Assembly (NCBI GenBank): GCA_017537105.1
Contig: JAFWBZ010000080.1
Span: forward strand, 1-10,514
DNA length: 10,514 nucleotides
DNA from: Clostridia bacterium
GTDB taxonomy: Bacteria; Bacillota; Clostridia; Christensenellales; Aristaeellaceae
Reading direction: 5' to 3'
The notes below the pieces were generated by a model. That model ran no database searches. It was not told the origin of the DNA and saw only the letters and a list, made by a program, of their open reading frames with translations. Both the position numbers and the translations under genes were made by a program. Numbering within the stretch: position 1 is the first letter of the stretch; each line of letters begins with the position of its first letter. This document shows, in pieces, positions 7,788 to 10,514 of the stretch.

Positions 7788-7806
7788 TGATATTTACATA
7801 ATATCA
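7788..7806. promoter_or_regulatory. 7-5-7 perfect inverted repeat next to the -35 box, candidate operator
   Basis: TGATATT (7788-7794) and AATATCA (7800-7806) are exact inverse copies around TACAT. The repeat sits 2 bp upstream of the minus-strand -35 box. Part of it, TATTTACAT (7791-7799), recurs inverted as ATGTAAATA at 7824-7832, with centres 33 bp apart (about three helix turns). This spacing suggests cooperative or looping binding by one regulator. Confidence 0.5.
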
Positions 7807-7827
7807 CGCAAAATGCACCGATAATGT

Positions 7828-7851
7828 AAATATAGTACCAAAATATAGTAC
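7828..7851. repeat. tandem 11-bp direct repeat AAATATAGTAC
   Basis: AAATATAGTAC occurs at 7828-7838 and again at 7841-7851, a 13-bp period with CA between. It lies midway between the two divergent promoters. Direct repeats are the usual site form for AraC-type proteins, although their usual spacing is closer to two helix turns. It may be an activator or shared control site. Some low-complexity AT bias must be allowed for. Confidence 0.45.
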
Positions 7852-7913
7852 ATATTGTGCAATTCCAGTTAACCGAAGCCTATAATTTATTTTATAAATC
7901 ACGTGCTGAAATG

Positions 7914-7942
7914 TTGATTTTTGCACGCAATTATGCTATGAT
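7914..7942 (+). promoter_or_regulatory. extended -10 promoter of the MDR dehydrogenase gene
   Basis: TTGATT (7914-7919), a 17-nt spacer, and TATGAT (7937-7942) preceded by TGC form an extended -10 element. The start should fall near 7949, leaving a leader of about 73 nt. That leader contains a small inverted repeat GATGCG ... CGCATC (7956-7961 and 7974-7979). An AT-only palindrome ATTTAT-TTT-ATAAAT (7885-7899) lies just upstream of the -35 box. Confidence 0.75.
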
Positions 7943-8021
7943 AGCTGGGAAATGAGATGCGAATGTTGGCACGCGCATCCAGGACAGGACGTCAAATTCT
8001 TGCATCAAGGAGGAACGGATC

Positions 8022-9044
8022 ATGAGAACTCTGGTCATCGGAAAGGATGGAACGCTTTCCATTCAGGAAGTCAACAAGCCCCGCTACAATGAGTATCAGG
8101 CTCTGGTAAAGACCATCGCCTGCGGCATGTGCGGCACCGACATCAAGCTCTGCCATCGCACCTTCAAGGGCTTCCCGGAGTCCGTCTACCCGATCATGCT
8201 GGGACACGAGGGCGTGGGCGAGGTCGTGGAGCTCGGTGCCAAGTGCACCACCTTCAAAATCGGCGACAAGGTGCTGCTGCCCTTCGTCGATCCGGACCCC
8301 GAAAACCTGCCGGGCCTGGGCTCCGGCTGGGGCGCCATGAGCGAGTACGCCGTGGTCTGCGACCCCGCGGCCCCGAATGCTCCGGACTGCGCCTTCGCCC
8401 AGACCGTGCTGGATGACGACATCGATCCCGTCGATGCCGCGATGCTCGTGACCTTCCGCGAGGTGCTTTCCTGCATCCGCTACTTCGGCATCAAGCCCAC
8501 CGATTCCGTGGTCGTCATCGGCTGCGGCCCCGTGGGACAGACCTACATCAAGTTCCTGCACCTGGTGGGCGTAAAGAATCTGGTGGCCTGTGACATCGTC
8601 CCCGAGAAGCTGGAGGCCGCCCGTCAGCACGGCGCCACCTGGACCATCAACAGCAAGGAGGCCGACGCCACCGCAGAGGTCAAGAAGCTGTTCCCCGAGG
8701 GCGTGGACTTCGTGCTGGACGCCGCGGGCTTCCCGTCCATCGTCAACCAGGGCATGACCATGATCAAGGATCGCGGCGCGGTGCTGTGCTACGGCGTGCC
8801 GGAGAAGGAGGAGATCACCATCGACTTCTCCAAGTGCGACTACAACTGGCGCGTCATCTACCAGCAGATGCCCCGCAAGCGCGAGGAGGGCGAGGCCCAC
8901 GCGCAGGTCATGGAGTGGATTCGCTCCGGCGATCTGGTGATCAAGGACTTCATCTCCGACTACTTCGACTTCGACGACGCCGTCGAGGCCTACCAGAAGC
9001 TGTTGGACCGCAAGATCCTGAAAAAGGCCATCATCCGGTTCTGA
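8022..9044 (+). CDS. zinc-type medium-chain alcohol/polyol dehydrogenase (MDR)
   Basis: This 340-residue protein has a GroES-like catalytic half followed by a Rossmann NAD(P) domain. The catalytic zinc ligands are C37 (ACGMCGTD), H62-E63 (GHEGVGEV) and probably E147. The four-Cys loop for the structural zinc is absent: residues 85-125 carry no CxxCxxC cluster. The cofactor motif is IGCGPVGQ (166-173), and D191 at the end of the second strand favours NAD over NADP. AAGGAGG (8007-8013) lies 8 nt before the ATG. It is divergent from the transporter operon and shares its AT-rich control region, so it probably takes part in the same pathway, oxidising a sugar alcohol or reducing a ketose. It could equally be a threonine- or sorbitol-dehydrogenase-like enzyme. 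Substrate not determined. Confidence 0.92.
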   Translation: MRTLVIGKDGTLSIQEVNKPRYNEYQALVKTIACGMCGTDIKLCHRTFKGFPESVYPIMLGHEGVGEVVELGAKCTTFKIGDKVLLPFVDPDPENLPGLGSGWGAMSEYAVVCDPAAPNAPDCAFAQTVLDDDIDPVDAAMLVTFREVLSCIRYFGIKPTDSVVVIGCGPVGQTYIKFLHLVGVKNLVACDIVPEKLEAARQHGATWTINSKEADATAEVKKLFPEGVDFVLDAAGFPSIVNQGMTMIKDRGAVLCYGVPEKEEITIDFSKCDYNWRVIYQQMPRKREEGEAHAQVMEWIRSGDLVIKDFISDYFDFDDAVEAYQKLLDRKILKKAIIRF

Positions 9045-9063
9045 CCGGCCGATGAAAACGACA

Positions 9064-9097
9064 GGCGCCGCCGGAAACGCAGGTTCCCGGCGGCGCT
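9064..9097 (+). terminator. GC-rich hairpin after the MDR gene, copy 1 of a 34-nt repeat
   Basis: GCGCCGCCGG (9065-9074) pairs with CCGGCGGCGC (9087-9096). The inner AAAC/GTTC adds three more pairs. It lies 20 nt after the MDR stop and is followed by TAATTCGTT, a poor T tract. It is the obvious place for the MDR transcript to end, perhaps together with the hairpin at 9101-9128. The same 34 nt recurs at 9319-9352 with one base changed (CAGGTT here, CAGTTT there). Confidence 0.6.
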
Positions 9098-9100
9098 AAT

Positions 9101-9128
9101 TCGTTGAAAAACCCCAGTTTTTCAACGA
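9101..9128. repeat. 12-bp perfect stem-loop with A5/T5 arms
   Basis: TCGTTGAAAAAC and GTTTTTCAACGA pair perfectly around CCCA. It begins 4 nt after the GC-rich hairpin 9064-9097. It may help terminate MDR transcription, since the T5 is inside the 3' arm, or be a separate intergenic repeat unit. Confidence 0.5.
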
Positions 9129-9264
9129 GAGAGATAAACGCGAAAATTCGCGCACTGCGCACACGAATTTCCTGACTGGCTGGTATTCATTTTTCTACAG
9201 AAACACAAGCGTTTCTTCCCGAAAAATGCAGCTTTGACGTACACGCCACCAAATCTGATTCAAG

Positions 9265-9290
9265 ATGGGGAGACCTGCGGGCCTCCCCAT
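9265..9290. repeat. 8-bp inverted repeat stem-loop
   Basis: ATGGGGAG (9265-9272) and CTCCCCAT (9283-9290) are exact inverse copies around a 10-nt loop that can add CC/GG pairs past an A/C mismatch. No T tract follows on either strand, so a terminator role is unlikely. Confidence 0.45.
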
Positions 9291-9318
9291 ACCCCTCGAA
9301 GGATTTGTCAACAGTCTT

Positions 9319-9352
9319 GGCGCCGCCGGAAACGCAGTTTCCCGGCGGCGCT
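9319..9352 (+). repeat. copy 2 of the 34-nt GC-rich hairpin repeat
   Basis: It is identical to 9064-9097 except T for G in the inner arm. Here AAAC (9331-9334 region) pairs fully with GTTT apart from one bulged C, so the change keeps or improves pairing. Both copies have the same orientation, 255 bp apart. Confidence 0.6.
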
Positions 9353-9356
9353 CTGT

Positions 9357-9436
9357 ATTCTGTGGTTTTTGGCTGTTCGATCAGGACGCCCCCTCCCCTT
9401 CTGCGACAAAAGGGCGTCGCGCCAAAAACACAGAAT
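9357..9436. repeat. nested 80-nt inverted repeat upstream of the cysK promoter
   Basis: The outer arms are ATTCTGTGGTTTTTGGC (9357-9373) and GCCAAAAACACAGAAT (9421-9436); they match except for one extra G. Inside lies a second perfect stem, GACGCCC (9385-9391) with GGGCGTC (9412-9418). The whole can fold into a long two-step hairpin ending 15 nt before the cysK -35 box. It could block read-through or be a small palindromic repeat element. Confidence 0.5.
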
Positions 9437-9451
9437 TAACTAATAATCCTA

Positions 9452-9480
9452 TTGACATTATAGGTTATATGCGGTATAAT
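9452..9480 (+). promoter_or_regulatory. perfect consensus promoter of the cysK leader
   Basis: TTGACA (9452-9457), exactly 17 nt, then TATAAT (9475-9480). The predicted start is near 9487, giving a leader of about 240 nt before cysK. Such a strong promoter combined with a long leader implies that control happens after initiation, by attenuation. Confidence 0.87.
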
Positions 9481-9512
9481 CCACACCAAACAGAGAAAGG
9501 GAGGCGACAACG

Positions 9513-9611
9513 ATGACGGGATACGCGCGAATGTCCGCGTTTTTCACCTGTGACGCCAGGTGTTGTTGTCGCGCCTGTTTTTTCTGCGGAAGCCCGGAGC
9601 GGTGGACATAG
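9513..9611 (+). CDS. cysteine-rich leader peptide (32 aa) of the cysK attenuator
   Basis: The ORF is 33 codons including TAG at 9609-9611. AAAGGGAGG (9496-9504) lies 8 nt before the ATG, as good a ribosome binding site as those of the real genes nearby. Six of 32 residues are Cys, at positions 13, 17, 18, 19, 22 and 25 (core CDARCCCRACFFC). Five are UGU (9549, 9561, 9564, 9567, 9576) and one UGC (9585). The neighbouring MDR gene uses TGC for 10 of 11 Cys, so UGU is unusual here. The ORF lies between the cysK promoter and a terminator, upstream of a cysteine-biosynthesis gene, as expected for a leader peptide that senses charged tRNA-Cys by ribosome stalling. The peptide itself need have no function. 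Translation and role are inferred from the sequence. Confidence 0.75.
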   Translation: MTGYARMSAFFTCDARCCCRACFFCGSPERWT

Positions 9612-9657
9612 CTTTGCGTACCGCGCACTCCACACGGACAGGGCAGGGTTTCCGCAG
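9584..9657 (+). promoter_or_regulatory. predicted antiterminator helix of the cysK leader
   Basis: CTGCGGAAGCCC (9584-9595), at the end of the Cys codon region, pairs with GGGTTTCCGCAG (9646-9657) over 12 contiguous base pairs with one G-U. The second strand is part of the upper stem and loop of the terminator at 9634-9680, and the terminator's 5' base strand lies inside the loop of this helix, so the two structures exclude each other. A 5-bp hairpin GCGGT/ACCGC (9599-9603 with 9620-9624) fits inside the loop. A ribosome stalled at codons 13-19 would leave 9584-9595 free. One that reaches the stop codon would cover its end. Confidence 0.65.
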
Positions 9658-9680
9658 CGAATCCCGGCCCTGTCCGTTTT
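9634..9680 (+). terminator. intrinsic terminator in the cysK leader (attenuator)
   Basis: ACGGACAGGGC (9634-9644) pairs perfectly with GCCCTGTCCGT (9667-9677). The stem continues past an A/G mismatch with GGG/CCC (9646-9648 with 9663-9665) and TT/AA. TTTT (9677-9680) follows immediately. It lies 46 nt before the cysK start codon and after the leader-peptide stop, the standard position for an attenuator. Confidence 0.75.
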
Positions 9681-9726
9681 CACAGGATCGAATCCACCTC
9701 TCGCACAGACAGAAAGGAGCATCTCC

Positions 9727-10514
9727 ATGGCGAACATCTTCAAGAGCGCAGATCAGTTGATCGGAAGGACCCCTCTGCTGGAGCTGGCCCACATCGAGGC
9801 CGCTGAAGGCCTGAAGGCTACGGTGCTGGCCAAGCTGGAGTATTTCAATCCCGCGGGCAGCGTCAAGGACCGCATCGCCAAGGCGATGATCGACGACGCC
9901 GAGGCGCGCGGCGCGCTGAAGCCCGGCGCCACCATCATCGAGCCCACCTCCGGCAACACAGGCATCGGCCTGGCCGCCGTGGCGGCGGCGCGCGGCTACC
10001 GCATCATCATCGTCATGCCGGAGACCATGTCCGTGGAGCGGCGCCAGCTGATGCGCGCCTACGGCGCGGAGCTGGTGCTCACCGAGGGCAGCAAGGGCAT
10101 GAAGGGCGCCATCGCGAAGGCGGAGGAGCTGGCGTCGGAGATCGAGGGCAGCTTCATCCCCTGGCAGTTCGTCAACCCCGCCAACCCGAAGGTACACTAT
10201 GCCACCACCGGCCCCGAGATCTACGAGGACACCGATGGAAAGGTGGACATCTTCGTGGCGGGCGTGGGCACCGGCGGCACCGTCACCGGCGTCGGCCAGT
10301 ATTTGAAGGCGAAGAATCCGTACGTCAAAATCGTGGCCGTGGAGCCCGCCGGTTCTCCGGTGCTGTCCACCGGCACAGCCGGGGCGCACAAGATCCAGGG
10401 CATCGGCGCGGGCTTTGTGCCCCAGGTGCTGGACACCTCGGTCTACGATGAGATCATCACCGTGACCAACGAAGACGCCTTCGCCACCGGCAGGCAGATC
10501 GGTCGCAGCGAGGG
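9727..10514 (+). CDS. cysK: cysteine synthase A (O-acetylserine sulfhydrylase), partial at window end
   Basis: The first 262 residues are present. The family is usually about 305-310, so roughly the last 45 lie beyond the window. It is a cytoplasmic PLP enzyme that replaces the acetate of O-acetylserine with sulfide to make cysteine. The start MANIFKSADQLIGRTPLLEL is typical. K47 in NPAGSVKDR is the PLP lysine, TSGNTG (74-79) binds the substrate carboxylate, and GTGGT (181-185) holds the PLP phosphate. AAGGAG (9714-9719) lies 7 nt before the ATG. It has its own promoter and a long leader with a Cys-codon ORF and terminator, indicating end-product control by cysteine supply. A CysM or cystathionine-beta-synthase-like enzyme is less likely given these motifs. 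High-GC codon use matches the rest of the window. Confidence 0.95.
   Translation, partial: MANIFKSADQLIGRTPLLELAHIEAAEGLKATVLAKLEYFNPAGSVKDRIAKAMIDDAEARGALKPGATIIEPTSGNTGIGLAAVAAARGYRIIIVMPETMSVERRQLMRAYGAELVLTEGSKGMKGAIAKAEELASEIEGSFIPWQFVNPANPKVHYATTGPEIYEDTDGKVDIFVAGVGTGGTVTGVGQYLKAKNPYVKIVAVEPAGSPVLSTGTAGAHKIQGIGAGFVPQVLDTSVYDEIITVTNEDAFATGRQIGRSE

Larger units (their letters stand above)
9098..9444. other. gene-free intergenic stretch rich in palindromes
   Basis: No ORF here has both a ribosome binding site and a recognisable product. Short open frames around 9234-9516 look like chance translations of hairpin DNA. Besides the features listed separately, small palindromes are CGCGAA-AA-TTCGCG (9139-9152) and AGAAAC-ACAAGC-GTTTCT (9199-9216). 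The density of inverted repeats suggests a decayed mobile or REP-like element rather than a lost gene. Confidence 0.4.

Noticed and set aside
7678..8021. Catabolite-repression (cre) site in the divergent region
   Set aside because: I found no match to the cre consensus with its central CG and flanking TG/CA pattern.
9234..9516. Two overlapping small plus-strand ORFs (69 and 83 codons)
   Set aside because: They run through hairpin DNA and the cysK promoter, have no ribosome binding site, and resemble no family I know.
9487..9680. T-box riboswitch in the cysK leader
   Set aside because: GGTGG (9601-9605) and ACCGCG (9620-9625) resemble two halves of the T-box motif, but they are split by 14 nt and form a local hairpin instead. 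I see no specifier-loop stem, and a translated Cys-codon ORF explains the leader better. An Infernal search with the T-box model would settle it.
9544..10389. Minus-strand open frame of 281 codons opposite cysK
   Set aside because: The plus strand encodes an unmistakable CysK with all motifs, so the reverse frame is a GC-rich shadow.

Overview
The window is GC-rich DNA (coding GC clearly above AT, mostly G/C third positions). Its Shine-Dalgarno sequences are strong AGGAGG types and its promoters are consensus sigma-A types with 17-bp spacers. Together with a RbsABC/MglABC-type sugar importer and an AraC-type response regulator, this suggests a high-GC member of the Clostridia (Bacillota). The taxon is inferred, not proven.

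Layout. Positions 43-1458 (+) encode a response-regulator-like AraC protein whose receiver domain has lost its phosphoacceptor aspartate. A perfect 16-bp stem-loop (1515-1552) separates it from a convergent minus-strand operon. Read from its promoter at 7785-7757, that operon encodes a GldA-like iron-type dehydrogenase (7677-6574), a periplasmic-binding-type sugar-binding protein (6469-5381), a permease (5258-4236), a double-NBD ATPase (4220-2691) and a second permease (2676-1645). Hairpins lie on both sides of the binding-protein gene. Divergent from the operon, 8022-9044 (+) encodes a zinc-type MDR dehydrogenase. The AT-rich 344-bp region between the two start codons holds two opposed promoters and several perfect inverted and direct repeats, probably operators. 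The locus looks like an uptake-and-oxidation module for a sugar or polyol. The substrate cannot be read from the sequence.

The stretch 9045-9445 has no credible gene. It carries several palindromes, including a 34-nt hairpin present twice with a single base difference.

The end of the window (9452-10514) is a separate transcription unit: a perfect TTGACA-17-TATAAT promoter, a structured leader of about 240 nt, and cysK (cysteine synthase, cut by the window end). The leader contains a 32-codon ORF (9513-9611) with a good ribosome binding site and six Cys codons, three of them consecutive UGU. It is followed by an intrinsic terminator (9634-9680) and a 12-bp alternative pairing (9584-9595 with 9646-9657) that would exclude the terminator. 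This has the anatomy of a ribosome-mediated cysteine attenuator and is the most interesting item in the window, because cysteine genes in this phylum are usually controlled by T-boxes or repressors.
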